Notes: generated by a model not told the origin, from the letters alone. Counted from the first letter of the stretch, positions 17,809 through 27,695 are shown. The stretch is DNA of 64,000 nt from Mesorhizobium sp. (GCF_024509055.1 NZ_JANINM010000444.1:1-64000), one strand, 5' to 3'. A program made the numbers and translations.

Positions 17809-17936
17809 TTGAAATCTCCCGGTTAGTTGTTCCAAGCTGCTTCAGCGGAAGCCGCTATTAGTTCAGGTGCCGTTCAGTTTTTTGGCGACCGTCTTGGGGT
17901 GTCGCGCTGGATCTACTGAGAAACCGCGGTGATCGC

Positions 17937-20342
17937 TCAGCTCCGCATCCGAGTTCCGGCCGGGTCGTAGGCGCATCCCTCAAGGAGCCTCGCGGGAATC
18001 TTTCGGGACAGGATTTCCACGGAGAAATCGTCATGCGTTAAGGCGGCACGATCGACGTAGGCCATCGCGAGGCTCTTTTTCGTGCGAGGGCCCCAGGCGC
18101 CCGAAGTGACGAAGCCAACGAGTTGCTTGCCGGCTGAGACGGGTTCGTATCCGGAAACGTCGGCGTCCTCGGCCGCGAGTTCGAACGTCACGAGCTTGCG
18201 CGCCGGCGGCGCATCGCGGTCGCGCAAGGCCGCGTCGCGGCCGACGAAATAGCTCTTTTCGTAGTCGACGAAGCGGTCGAGGCCGCACATCGCGGGGGTA
18301 TAGTTTGGCGTAAACTCGAGCGACCAGACCCCGGCACTCTTCTCGACGCGCATGGCGTTGAGCGAGCGCATCCCTATTTCCCTCAGACCATGCCCCGCGC
18401 CTGCCGCCAGCAACTTGCGCCTCAGATCCGGCATGTTCTTCGCGTCGCAGTAGACTTCGTAGCCCAGCTCTCCGGACAGCGAGATGCGCGCCAACGTGAT
18501 CGGGAAATCGGTCGCGATCGTATGGACCGACAGCATCGGGATTGCTGCGTTTGACGCATCGATCCCGAGGGCTTCGGCTATGATCTGTCGCGAGGCTGGT
18601 CCGGAGAGTACGAAGCCCGGATTCTCGCGCGTCAGATTGCGGATGGCGACGTGAGACTCCGAGAGGTTCTCCTCAAACCAGCGTGTATGGAATCCTTGGA
18701 GGTAACCCGATCCCATGAGCAAGAAGCCGTTGTCGGAGAGCCTGGCGCAGGTCATGTCGCCCATCAGCCGCCCCTCCTCGTTAAGAAGGGTCGCGAGCCT
18801 GACGCGGCCGGGCTTCGGCAACTTGCCTGCGATCAACCGATCGAGAAACTTTTCGGCTTTCGAACCCGTGATCAGAAACTTTGAAAAGCTGGAGGCATCG
18901 AGGAGGCCCGCTGCATTCGCTGTCGCCTGGACTTCGGCGTTGACGAATTGCAAGGCGTTGTTGCGTCGGAACGTGTATTCTTCGTCGAAGTCCCTGGGGG
19001 CGAAATAAAGCGGGACCTCAAGCCCGAAACTCTCTGCGAAACGCGCCCCCTGCTCTTTCAAATCATCATAGACCGGAGACGTGCGACAGGGTCGCGCCGC
19101 CGGCCAGGTTTCATTCGGATAGGCGATCCGGAAGCGGCGCTCGTAGAACTGCTTGCCCTTCGCGACGCAGTAGTCCCGCGACGCAAAATCCCCGAAACGT
19201 GAAACATCCATTGCGAAGAAGACGTCGGAGCCGGGATCACCGTTGATCATCCACTGCGCCAACGTCAGGCCTATGCCGCCGCCCTGGCTGAAGCCGGCCA
19301 TAACGCCGCAGGCTGCCCAGTAATTCCTGAGGCCGGGAACCGGCCCGACGAGCGGATTGCCGTCCGGCGAGAACGTGAAAGGCCCGTTGACGATCCGCTT
19401 GATACCCGCCTCAGCGACTGACGGAAAGCGGGCGAAGCCACGCACGAGGGCGTCTTCTAGCCGATCGAGCCTTGGCGGAAGCAGGTCGCTCTCGCCGTAG
19501 GTCCAAGGCGTTCCCGAAAGCGACCAAGGCGTCGCCGGCGTCTCGTAGACACCGAGCAAAACGCCATTGTGCTCCTGGCGCATGTAGAGTTCGTTGTCCA
19601 GGTCGACGGTCAGGGCGATTTCCCTGCCATGCGCCTTAAGTTCGGGGATTTCTTCAGTGATGAGGTAGTGGTGTTCAAAGGGCGTCAGTGGGAGGCTCAC
19701 TCCGGCCATGGCCCCGACTTCGCGCGCCCAGAGCCCTCCCGCATTCACCACGTGTTCCGCGACGATGACCTCATTGTCCGTAATGACGTCCCAGCCGCCA
19801 TCGGCACGCTGCTTCAGATCCGTAACGCGGGTTTGCTCAAGAAGCGTAGCGCCGCGGGCTCGCGCCGCTTTCACATAAGCGTGGGTGCAGCCATAGGGGT
19901 CGAGGTGGCCTTCATTGGGGTCGTAAAGAGCCCCCTTCACGCCATCGGTGTCGATCAACGGGTTGAGGGCCTTGACCTCGTCGGGCCCGATAAGGTGGGA
20001 TTCAAGGCCCATCACCTTGTGTTTCGCGGCTTCGGCCCGAAGGAACTCCCATCGGGCGTCGGTCGACGCGACATTGATGCCGCCGCACATGTGCAGCCCA
20101 ACGTTCTGGCCGCTCTCCTTCTCGATTTCCTTGAACAGTCCAATGCCATAGGCCTGAAGCTTGGCCATGTTGGGGTCGCCGTTCAGCGCGAAAAAGCCTG
20201 CCGCGGCATGCCAGGTCGAGCCGGCCGTCAGCACCTTTCGCTCAAGCATTATGACGTCGGTCCAGCCGAGCTTGGTGAGATGGTAGAGCACAGAGGCGCC
20301 GACAACCCCGCCCCCGATTACGACAACACGCGCAGTCCGCAA
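17937..20342 (-). CDS. FAD- and folate-dependent dimethylglycine/sarcosine dehydrogenase
   Basis: The 801-aa protein has an N-terminal DAO-type FAD domain (TARVVVIGGGVVGASVLYHL; GSTWHAAAGFFALNGDPNM, the His being a likely covalent flavin site) and a C-terminal GcvT domain from about residue 410 (GLLDASSFSKFLITG; LSGELGYEVYC; MRSLNAMRVEKSAGVWSLE). Such enzymes demethylate dimethylglycine or sarcosine and load the carbon on tetrahydrofolate. I take TTG at 20342 as start because GGGGGCG precedes it and it yields the usual short N-terminus MRTARVVVIGGG. ATGs at 20384 and 20390 are in frame but add about 15 unrelated residues and lie inside an operator-like palindrome. A TetR gene is divergent. 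Confidence 0.85.
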   Translation of the reverse strand: MRTARVVVIGGGVVGASVLYHLTKLGWTDVIMLERKVLTAGSTWHAAAGFFALNGDPNMAKLQAYGIGLFKEIEKESGQNVGLHMCGGINVASTDARWEFLRAEAAKHKVMGLESHLIGPDEVKALNPLIDTDGVKGALYDPNEGHLDPYGCTHAYVKAARARGATLLEQTRVTDLKQRADGGWDVITDNEVIVAEHVVNAGGLWAREVGAMAGVSLPLTPFEHHYLITEEIPELKAHGREIALTVDLDNELYMRQEHNGVLLGVYETPATPWSLSGTPWTYGESDLLPPRLDRLEDALVRGFARFPSVAEAGIKRIVNGPFTFSPDGNPLVGPVPGLRNYWAACGVMAGFSQGGGIGLTLAQWMINGDPGSDVFFAMDVSRFGDFASRDYCVAKGKQFYERRFRIAYPNETWPAARPCRTSPVYDDLKEQGARFAESFGLEVPLYFAPRDFDEEYTFRRNNALQFVNAEVQATANAAGLLDASSFSKFLITGSKAEKFLDRLIAGKLPKPGRVRLATLLNEEGRLMGDMTCARLSDNGFLLMGSGYLQGFHTRWFEENLSESHVAIRNLTRENPGFVLSGPASRQIIAEALGIDASNAAIPMLSVHTIATDFPITLARISLSGELGYEVYCDAKNMPDLRRKLLAAGAGHGLREIGMRSLNAMRVEKSAGVWSLEFTPNYTPAMCGLDRFVDYEKSYFVGRDAALRDRDAPPARKLVTFELAAEDADVSGYEPVSAGKQLVGFVTSGAWGPRTKKSLAMAYVDRAALTHDDFSVEILSRKIPARLLEGCAYDPAGTRMRS

Positions 20343-20384
20343 GAACGCCCCCACGAGCCAAAAACAGGATGATGAGCCATCCAT

Positions 20385-20421
20385 ACACATGTGTCTTTTC
20401 GCGGTCAATACACTTGTGTAT
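20385..20421. promoter_or_regulatory. Paired palindromic operator between dehydrogenase gene and tetR
   Basis: ACACATGTGT (20385-20394) and ATACACTTGTGTAT (20408-20421) are both perfect or near-perfect dyads sharing the ACAC/GTGT core, with centres 25 bases apart. They lie in the divergent intergenic region between the folate-dependent dehydrogenase and the TetR gene, the expected place for a TetR-family operator. Confidence 0.65.
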
Positions 20422-20650
20422 GGTGACTCTCAAAATATCTGCTCTTTGGCGCGGAGCCTTTGCGGCTAAGGTGGTGATGTGCGTAAGGTGGGTGACGAGG
20501 AATGACCCGGACGCGGCTTGCGACGCCGGGCGCGCTTACAATTGGAAGGACTTGTTGCTATGCCCGAACGGTTTGCGATCCACCGATTGTTGGTTATGTG
20601 GCTGGCAAACGATCAGGTTGAGTGCACAAAAATCTGGTAAGGTTCGGTCT

Positions 20651-21283
20651 ATGGATGCCCAAGCCAAGAAACAGCGAGAATCCCTGAGCCGCGAGGCTTG
20701 GGTGAAGGCAGCCTGCCGCACTCTCGTGGAACGGGGAATAGAGAACGTCAAAGTCCTCAACCTGGCTGAGGCTCTGAACGTTACGCGAGGCAGCTTCTAC
20801 TGGCATTTCGAGAGCCGCGAAGACCTTTTGCAAGAACTCATCGACGTTTGGCATCGAACCAACACGTCGGCACTGATCGAGGCCGCCAACGCAAGGCCGG
20901 CCAGTCTGGGCGAATGGTATGTCAATCTGATGCGTGTCTGGCTCGATGCCACTCAATTTGACGTACAGCTCGACATCGCCATGCGTGATTGGGCCAGGAA
21001 AGACCGAGCCGTCTTCGAGCTTGCCCAGTCCGAAGACTCGGTGCGGGTCGATCGGCTCAAGCGCGCATTCGAGGCCTACGGTTGCGAGAACGAGAGGATC
21101 GCCTTCACACGCGCCCGTATTCTCTATTTCCAGCAGATGGGCTACTACATGATGGGTGTTCAGGATCCACCCGAACTGCGCGCCGGCTATCTGTCGGAGT
21201 ATTGTAGTCTCTTGACGGGTGCGCAGATCGATTCCGGACGGGTCGAGCCCTTTATCAAGGAGCTCAAAGGCTTGATTGCCTGA
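20651..21283 (+). CDS. TetR-family transcription regulator
   Basis: The 210-aa protein starts MDAQAKKQRESLSREAWVKA and has a TetR helix-turn-helix, LNLAEALNVTRGSFYWHFESREDLLQ (about residues 37-62). The C-terminal part is an all-helical ligand domain of unknown specificity. ATG at 20651 gives the family start; the frame is open to 20369 but that region overlaps the operator and promoter. It is divergent from the dimethylglycine/sarcosine dehydrogenase and likely represses it and itself through the paired ACAC-GTGT palindromes. Confidence 0.88.
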   Translation: MDAQAKKQRESLSREAWVKAACRTLVERGIENVKVLNLAEALNVTRGSFYWHFESREDLLQELIDVWHRTNTSALIEAANARPASLGEWYVNLMRVWLDATQFDVQLDIAMRDWARKDRAVFELAQSEDSVRVDRLKRAFEAYGCENERIAFTRARILYFQQMGYYMMGVQDPPELRAGYLSEYCSLLTGAQIDSGRVEPFIKELKGLIA

Positions 21284-21420
21284 AACGCTGTAACCACTGA
21301 GCCTGGAAGTTTCCGGCTGGCTCGGATCAGCCTAAGAACCAACCCGGCAACAACTATGGCACGATATCTGATCGGCTTGCCTCCTGAGATCGCCTCAGCC
21401 GCGCGATAGGGTCAGCGAGA

Positions 21421-22662
21421 CTATCTGTTGCGAACTGTCGCGAAGGGCTTGGGAGCCGCCTTCTGAGGGTTGCGTAGCAGCCGGGTCAGACGCCGCATCG
21501 TCTCGACCCCAAGCAGCGGGCCTATTCCGAACACAGCCAGCGTAACAGGCCAACCGAACCTATCCGCCAGCAAGGGTGCGGCTTGAATGGTGATCGCGGT
21601 CAGCAGGAAGCCAAGTGCGGTCTGAAGGGTCATCAGGCTTCCGGCACGGTCCGCCGGGGCAGTATCGGCGACCAACGCAGAAAATAGGGCGCTGTCAGGG
21701 ATGACACAAATCCCCCACAGGATGGCCAGCGTCACCGTCAGCGCCGGCGGGCCACCGAAGCTTAGGGCGGTGGCTATGGCCAGACAACCACTTAGCCCCA
21801 TCGTGCCTCCTGCGACCGGCGCCTTGCCAAAGCGATCAGCCAGAGCCCCTGCTGGGACGCAGAAAACGCCCCCGAGCCCGATCGCGAAGAACGTCGCGAG
21901 CCGCGCCGTTTGGGTTGCGTCGGCCGATCCCGCCTGGGTCAAGGAAGCGGTAAGCGCCGCGCCGATCCAGGCCCAGAATGCGTATAGTTCCCACATGTGG
22001 CAGAGGTACCCGGAATAGGCCAGGCGGACGGGGCGCAACCGCCAAGCGAGCTTAAGCGTGGTCGGGTCGAAATGTGGCGCGGTGACGTGATGCGGCCCCA
22101 GGCGGGTGGCCAGGATCAGCGCAGCGGCGAGGACGGCCAGAATGCTTGCCAGCATCACCGTAGTACGCCAATCAGGTCCGCCGACAAGTGCAAGCCCGTG
22201 CGGGGCGGCAGAACCCAGCGTTAGGGCTCCAACCAGCATCCCTACTACAAGGCCGCGGCGCCGCAGCGTCCAGCCGACCGCGATCTTCATGCCGACTGGA
22301 TAGACTCCGGCAAGGCACACGCCGGTCAGAGCCCGCAGTAGAATCTGCACGTCCCCGCCTGGTGGCGTAACGACAAGAAGTGCGTTCGCCAGCGCGGCCC
22401 CAAGGGCGCTGACTGCGAAGACGGCACGCGGATTGTAGCGATCCGAGGTGCCGTGGATGGCCATTGCAAGAGCGCCGATGACGAAACCTAGTTGGACCGC
22501 CGCGGATAGAAGTCCTAGTCGCCAGGCGCCGAGTTGCGCTTCACGCGTCAACTCCGGGAGGATCGCGGACGAGACGAACCATAGCGACATCGCCCCGATC
22601 TCCGCCACAAGAAGAAGACCTAGGCTGCGTCCGCGGGCTAAGCCAGGCTGCTTCGCGATCAT
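21421..22662 (-). CDS. Major facilitator superfamily transporter
   Basis: The 413-aa inner-membrane protein has about twelve hydrophobic segments, beginning LGLLLVAEIGAMSLWFVSSAI and LGLLSAAVQLGFVIGALAMAI. A motif-A-like GTSDRYNPRAVF occurs in the first loop region and its counterpart ADRFGKAPVAGG in the second half. It resembles CynX/NarK-type secondary transporters. ATG at 22662 follows GGAAAG and lacks the 18 upstream residues of the open frame. It is convergent with tetR and next to no pathway gene, so the substrate cannot be guessed. Confidence 0.8.
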   Translation of the reverse strand: MIAKQPGLARGRSLGLLLVAEIGAMSLWFVSSAILPELTREAQLGAWRLGLLSAAVQLGFVIGALAMAIHGTSDRYNPRAVFAVSALGAALANALLVVTPPGGDVQILLRALTGVCLAGVYPVGMKIAVGWTLRRRGLVVGMLVGALTLGSAAPHGLALVGGPDWRTTVMLASILAVLAAALILATRLGPHHVTAPHFDPTTLKLAWRLRPVRLAYSGYLCHMWELYAFWAWIGAALTASLTQAGSADATQTARLATFFAIGLGGVFCVPAGALADRFGKAPVAGGTMGLSGCLAIATALSFGGPPALTVTLAILWGICVIPDSALFSALVADTAPADRAGSLMTLQTALGFLLTAITIQAAPLLADRFGWPVTLAVFGIGPLLGVETMRRLTRLLRNPQKAAPKPFATVRNR

Positions 22663-22870
22663 GTGTTTCTTTCCGCCATAAAAGCATCGGCGCAGGCCCG
22701 CTTGTCCACCTTGCATTTCTTCCGGCGTTCGCTGTCACGCCATGCCAGAGGAGCGATCTAACCTTCAACAATCGGCTATCAGGATGGATTTTGCCGCCAT
22801 GGCAGCTATGTCACAAGAAGAGTGTCATCCCATCTTTTCGGCCGGTGAAAGGGGCATTTTGAGCTGGTTT

Positions 22871-24031
22871 TCAACCAAGAGCCCTTTCCAAGGCCTGTTC
22901 GAGGTCATGGATCAGGTCTTCGGTCTCTTCGATGCCGATGGACAGCCGCAGAAGGCGTTCATGGACGGGGAAGCCCGCGCCCGATACGGTCTTGCGATGC
23001 TCGATCAGGCTTTCCACTCCGCCCAAGGAGGTGGCCGGGTAGAAGAGATGACAATACTTGGCGACATCGATAGCGTTTTGCTCGGTGCCCTTGACAATGA
23101 TTGACATCATGCCGCCGAACTGGCCGTTAGTCTGACGTTTGGCAACCTCATGGCCCGGATCAGAGGGCAACCCCGGATAATAAACCGCCTCGATATGTTT
23201 GTGCCCTTCGAAATGCCGAGCAATGGCCAAAGCGTTCTTGCATGACTTTTCGACGCGGAGGAACAGCGTGCGCATCCCCCTGATTAACAGCCAAGCGTCT
23301 TGGGATTGCAGCACGGTACCCCCCAATTTGCGTACCATGTAGATTTCTTTCCAATCCTCATCCACCGTTCTGACCGACAGCACCCCGGCAGTGATGTCGG
23401 AATGCCCATTGAGGTATTTGGTTGCCGAATGAAACGAGAAGTCCGCTCCGAGATCGAGGGCTTTGGTCATGCAGGGGGGCGTGGCGGTAGCATCGACCAG
23501 TATTTTAGCTCCAGCTGCATGGGCAATTTCTGCCGCTTTGGCTATGTCTGTGACCTCCCAGTTCGGGTTGTTGGGCGTTTCGACCCAAACCAGTTTAGTT
23601 TCTCCTGGCCGAATGGCAGAAGCCAGTTCATCCAGATTTCCGGCAGTATAATAACTAACGAATAGACGCTTCTTTGCTTCATAAATCTGAATTTGAGCCA
23701 GAACCCCGTGGTACATAACCCGAGGAACCACGATGTGCGCACCAGCAGGAAGGTGTTCGATTGCAGCGGTGCAGGCCGACATACCGGAAGAAAAGAGATA
23801 AGTTCCCTCCGCGTTCTCTAGCTCGGCAATGATCTGCTCGGCGAGGCTGGTGGTTTGGTTACCGTCCCTCCGGTACCAGTAAGGTTTACGCTCTTTATAT
23901 TCTTCATCTCGCGCGTAAGTTGCCGCGTGCTGGATCGCAGGCACTACAGACCCGGTGTCCGGATCTATAAAGTGCAAAGCCTGTGCAATTCGCGTGGCGA
24001 GTGAGTATTTTCGGTCGTTTTGTTTGGTCAT
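22871..24031 (-). CDS. Cystathionine gamma-synthase / methionine gamma-lyase-type PLP enzyme
   Basis: The 386-aa protein is a normal-length Cys/Met PLP enzyme. LVDATATPPCMTKALDLGADF holds the pyridine Asp, and SATKYLNGHSDITAGVL the PLP lysine; LFSSGMSACTAAI is the phosphate-binding region; SLGGVESLIEHRKT replaces the usual SLGGxESLxxxP near the active site. The family includes gamma-synthases, beta- and gamma-lyases and sulfhydrylases; this sequence does not decide which. Base composition is clearly more A/T-rich than the neighbours, which suggests recent acquisition. An Lrp-type regulator is divergent 500 bases away and probably controls it. Confidence 0.8.
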   Translation of the reverse strand: MTKQNDRKYSLATRIAQALHFIDPDTGSVVPAIQHAATYARDEEYKERKPYWYRRDGNQTTSLAEQIIAELENAEGTYLFSSGMSACTAAIEHLPAGAHIVVPRVMYHGVLAQIQIYEAKKRLFVSYYTAGNLDELASAIRPGETKLVWVETPNNPNWEVTDIAKAAEIAHAAGAKILVDATATPPCMTKALDLGADFSFHSATKYLNGHSDITAGVLSVRTVDEDWKEIYMVRKLGGTVLQSQDAWLLIRGMRTLFLRVEKSCKNALAIARHFEGHKHIEAVYYPGLPSDPGHEVAKRQTNGQFGGMMSIIVKGTEQNAIDVAKYCHLFYPATSLGGVESLIEHRKTVSGAGFPVHERLLRLSIGIEETEDLIHDLEQALERALG

Positions 24032-24533
24032 CAGAACTGATCTCCTTGAATATAAGAGTTGTTTTTAAGTTCCTCAATGTGCATCTCGGCCCTGGGCAGC
24101 AGCGGTCAGCCCACCCATACCCGCCGGGAATATCGTTGCCCTTTGCGCATATTGCTGTGCGCGCAGAGAGGACTGCGTCAGCAACTGCGAGCAGCGCGCG
24201 TGTCGGGAAGAAAGAACAAGCAACTTCAGGTCAGCCGACACACGCGGCGCGCCGTCGTGCTTCTTTCTTAGGTATGAATTGCCACCTTGCCCCTAGGGGG
24301 CAATCAAGGTGCACGCCAAGGAGCTTGACACGGCGCCTTGTAGATCGATCTTGCCCATAGCCTGGGCGGCCAGGGAACGCCTTGTCCAACTTGTCGAGTT
24401 CATGGTTTCGGTCCGCTCCCCTAGAGCCAGCCTATCTGGCCTGGGGCCTGAGTTGATCATGGTCGAAAGGAAGCGGACATTTTCGGCAAATTTGGTTATT
24501 CTACGCTGAAAATCGCTGAGATAGGGCTAGCTA
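24032..24533. promoter_or_regulatory. Divergent control region of the PLP enzyme and lrp-like genes
   Basis: No gene seen in these 500 bases. Next to the lrp-like start lies an inverted repeat, ATTTTCGGC (24479-24487) with GCTGAAAAT (24505-24513), 8 of 9 positions paired around an A/T-rich spacer, a plausible Lrp-family operator. Confidence 0.4.
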
Positions 24534-24998
24534 ATGGCGAAAACAGTCGACCTTGATCAATTCGATCACGCGCTGCTCACCGAGGTTCAAACTGACAATC
24601 AAACGCCGGCGCGGGTCCTGGCCGAGCGCGTGGGCTTGTCTCAGAGCGCGGTACTGCGGCGTTTACGACGCCTGCGCGCCGAGCGGATCATCACGGCCGA
24701 CATATCGATCGTAAACCCGGAAGTTCTAGGCATTCCCGTCACTGTCCACGTGCTTGTGCGTATCGACCGGGGCTCACGGACCTACAGCGAGTTTGCGCGC
24801 AAGCTTAAACGTCGCCCCGAGGTAAAACACGCATCCTACGTGACCGGCGGGGCCGACTTTGTCCTGCGTTTGCAGGTGGAAAGCATGGCGGCATATGCGG
24901 AATTTGCACGTGAGGTCTTCCATGAAGACGAGACGGTTTCGGAGTACCACACCTATGTCGCCATGCAGGAGCTGATCGGTCCCACTGCAAAAAGATAG
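24534..24998 (+). CDS. Lrp/AsnC-family transcription regulator
   Basis: The 154-aa protein has an N-terminal winged helix (DHALLTEVQTDNQTPARVLAERVGLSQSAVLRRLRRL, read as residues 10-45) and a C-terminal RAM ligand domain (VTVHVLVRIDRGSRTYSEFARKL; YVTGGADFVLRLQV; HTYVAMQEL). Such regulators sense amino acids and often control a divergent amino-acid catabolic gene; here the divergent partner is the Cys/Met PLP enzyme, as in methionine gamma-lyase loci. Start ATG at 24534. Confidence 0.9.
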   Translation: MAKTVDLDQFDHALLTEVQTDNQTPARVLAERVGLSQSAVLRRLRRLRAERIITADISIVNPEVLGIPVTVHVLVRIDRGSRTYSEFARKLKRRPEVKHASYVTGGADFVLRLQVESMAAYAEFAREVFHEDETVSEYHTYVAMQELIGPTAKR

Positions 24999-25085
24999 GC
25001 TCCCTAGCGCTTCAATAAACGCGCCTGACGAACCTCAGGTCCCTGGCCTAATTCTCATTCGTCGGGCTGCGCAACTCTGCGGCGC

Positions 25086-25409
25086 TTGTCGGAAAACATT
25101 TCCCGAAACTGGCTAGCCTCCGTCATTCATGTCAAATACCAGGCCGACAGCTTCCGCGTTCTGAAAGAAATTGTGGCGGCGGGCCTTGGCCACACGATCC
25201 TGCCACTGTCTGCCTTCTATCGCGAACAGGAGGAAGGCCTGTATAAGATAACGCGCCTCGTTCAGCCGCGGATTTCGCGCCATCTCGTTATGGCTCTACC
25301 ATCAAGCAGTTGCGGCAAGACTGCCCTCAGCGATCATCACATTGTTCCAATTCTATCTCATCCATGCCATGATTCATGCGGTGCCATTATGGCGACCTTA
25401 GATGTCTAA
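25086..25409 (+). pseudogene. Relic of a LysR-type regulator gene, effector domain only
   Basis: The frame reads YQADSFRVLKEIVAAGLGHT, ILPLSAFYREQEEGLYKITR and LVQPRISRHLVMALPSS, which is the second half of a LysR substrate-binding domain (xADSLxxLKxxVAAGLGxTILP). The DNA-binding half is missing and the C-terminal 35 residues leave the family pattern, so a frameshift near 25305 is likely. Its left end carries one copy of a 16-base dyad that recurs twice in the window. Confidence 0.7.
25091..25106 (+). repeat. 16-base dyad GGAAAACATTTCCCGA, copy 1
   Basis: Shared with copies at 34981-34996 (inverted) and 63256-63271. The similarity to copy 3 continues as AAnCTGG after the core. It marks the left border of the LysR relic. 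Confidence 0.6.
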
Positions 25410-27572
25410 TATCAATCTCGGTGTCTGGGATCGCGAGCAACACACGGCAATCTTGGAATTCTCTGCCTTTTCCGTTGCAGTAAGCACCATATCGCGGTGA
25501 TCAGCCCTGCCTTCCAAGAGCCGAGTCACGCAAGTTCCACATACTCCGTTCTGGCATGACGACTCGATATGGAAACCATCTCGCCGCAGTGCTTGAAGGA
25601 TGGTCTCGCCCGGGCCAACGGGAACTGCCCTTCCAGAGCGAGACGCTATCACCGTGAAGGGATCACCATTGACATCGATTTCAGCGGCGAAATGCTCACG
25701 ATGGATATGTTCGGCGTCGAACCCAGCGTTCGTCGCCGCAGCGTGGAGAGAATCTATGTAGCGCTTTGGCCCGCATATGTAGATGTGGGTCCCCTCCCCC
25801 AATTCATCGACCACCTTGCCGGCATCCAGGCGCGACGCGTCCGGGCCCTCACTCAGATGAAGACGAATGCGACCGGCAAACGGCAAATCCTTGAGCTCAC
25901 TGCCCCAAGGCACTCTTAGACTGTCATGTGCAGAGACGTGCCATGTGAACTCTTGCCCAAGCTGATGCAGCCGCCAGGCCATGGACAGAATAGGCGTCAA
26001 CCCAATTCCGCCGGAAAACAACGCCACGGGAGAACCATCTTCAACCAATTTGAAATGGTTGCGAGGTTTGGAGATCATAATCGCCGCGCCCTCGCCAAAG
26101 CTCGAATGGATGTTGGCGGATCCTCCCCTGGACTGCGGTTCGCGCTGCACCGCAATCACATAGGCATCGGAGCGCGAGGGGCCCGTCAGCGAGTACTGCC
26201 GCACCAACGCATCATTAATGTGGACGTCTATGTGTGCGCCGGGGGACCAAACTGGAAGCGCGCCGTCATCAAGTGGCGCGATTGTGAGCGCTACTACGTC
26301 CTTGGCTACCATCTTGCAGCTCAAAATTCGTGCAGCGATCTTCGAGCTGTCTCCAGTAGGACCCCTGGCACCGCGCGCGGCACTCGTGCTGGGCAGTGAC
26401 CTTCCCCTGAACGTCGCTGGCAGCGAGCCATAATTGTAGATGGTATTGTTGAGCGCGATGACTGGTCTGCCAACGACGATGCTTTCGACGCGCGGGATCA
26501 TCGCCTTCAGGATGGATATCATTTCAAGCTGGGCAAGATGCTGGCCCACACACATGTGAATGCCGCTACCAAAGCCAAGATGGTGGCGTGGATTGCGTTC
26601 AATGTCGAACTTATCGGGGTTCGAAAATACTTGCTCGTCCCGGTTGGCGCTGGCGAAAACCATCATGACTCGCGCGCCTTCGGGAACAACAAATCCGGCG
26701 ATTTCGACGTCCCGCGAGGTGTGCCGCACGAAGGAACGCACCGGCGATGCCATACGCACAGCTTCGTTTGCCGCCCCCCGCATCAATGCGGGGTTCTGCC
26801 GCAGCAACTGCCATTGATCCGGATTCATGCCCAGTTGATAGATGAGCTGGCTGATTGCCGAGATCGTCGTATCCAGGCTGGGATTGAGATAGTCGCGCAT
26901 GGCTACGGGAGCCAAATCCGGCGCGAGCAATCCCTGGTCGACGAGATCGAACAACCGTCGCGTCCAGCTTCCGGGTTGCAGCACCTCCGGCTTCGCCTGA
27001 GTCTGGGCGAACTTGCGTTGCTCCAGGAAGGTTTCGACTGCCGTCCTGCCACGCTCGTTCTGAACACCGATTAGATCGAAAGTGGCATTTGCCCATCGGA
27101 GCATGTTGTCGCGCCCAAAGTCGGGGAGCCCAACAAGATCGCGAACAATCGTCAGCGGCAGATGTCGCGCAAAATCAACGACCGCATCGAAAGACTCCCT
27201 GGTCAAAAGACTCTCAATCAGCCCTTCCGCGGAACTTTCGATCTGGCCGCGTACACTTTCGAGCGCTCCGGGCAGCAGAGGAACTGATGTCGCACCGCGA
27301 ATGGCTGCATGGCGGGCGCCGTCCGACGCAGCTGAATTTCCCTTCGTCATTTCGTTCGCGACTTCATCTGCGGCAACTCCCTTACCGCTGATGAAGGTCT
27401 CGTGGTCCCTGACAGCGGCTGCCACCGCCGAGTGGTGCGTCAAGGCAAAGTTCTGGTGCTGTGGAAGCCACACAACAGGACCCAACGCGCGCATCCTGGC
27501 ATAGTGGGGCCAGGGGTCCGCAATGAACTCGTCTGAATAAAAGTCTTCGCGGTATTCCGGGATGGGGTTCAC
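25398..27572 (-). CDS. Self-sufficient cytochrome P450 fused to a phthalate-dioxygenase-type reductase
   Basis: The 724-aa protein joins a P450 (residues 1 to about 390) to an FMN, NAD and 2Fe-2S reductase. P450 marks: NPSLDTTIS in helix I, NEAVR (ExxR), and the heme loop FGSGIHMCVGQHL. Reductase marks: RQYSLTG (flavin), FSGGIGLTPILSM (nucleotide), and CQNGVCGTC with a further Cys for the iron-sulfur cluster. This layout is that of class VII P450s such as CYP116B, which hydroxylate or O-demethylate aromatics without separate partners. Start is GTG at 27572, preceded by AGAGGGAG; the frame to 27653 has no site. Its neighbours are relics and the gentisate operon, so an aromatic substrate is plausible but unproven. 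Confidence 0.85.
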   Translation of the reverse strand: MNPIPEYREDFYSDEFIADPWPHYARMRALGPVVWLPQHQNFALTHHSAVAAAVRDHETFISGKGVAADEVANEMTKGNSAASDGARHAAIRGATSVPLLPGALESVRGQIESSAEGLIESLLTRESFDAVVDFARHLPLTIVRDLVGLPDFGRDNMLRWANATFDLIGVQNERGRTAVETFLEQRKFAQTQAKPEVLQPGSWTRRLFDLVDQGLLAPDLAPVAMRDYLNPSLDTTISAISQLIYQLGMNPDQWQLLRQNPALMRGAANEAVRMASPVRSFVRHTSRDVEIAGFVVPEGARVMMVFASANRDEQVFSNPDKFDIERNPRHHLGFGSGIHMCVGQHLAQLEMISILKAMIPRVESIVVGRPVIALNNTIYNYGSLPATFRGRSLPSTSAARGARGPTGDSSKIAARILSCKMVAKDVVALTIAPLDDGALPVWSPGAHIDVHINDALVRQYSLTGPSRSDAYVIAVQREPQSRGGSANIHSSFGEGAAIMISKPRNHFKLVEDGSPVALFSGGIGLTPILSMAWRLHQLGQEFTWHVSAHDSLRVPWGSELKDLPFAGRIRLHLSEGPDASRLDAGKVVDELGEGTHIYICGPKRYIDSLHAAATNAGFDAEHIHREHFAAEIDVNGDPFTVIASRSGRAVPVGPGETILQALRRDGFHIESSCQNGVCGTCVTRLLEGRADHRDMVLTATEKAENSKIAVCCSRSQTPRLILDI

Positions 27573-27695
27573 GCGAATCTCCCTCTTTCTCAAGCCAATC
27601 GTGCTCAGGTGTGCATATATCTGCTTGTTTCCCGACCTGGCCGGATGGCGCACACGTCTCCGTCCGATCAGGTTTCCAAACTGCGCAGCGCTGGC

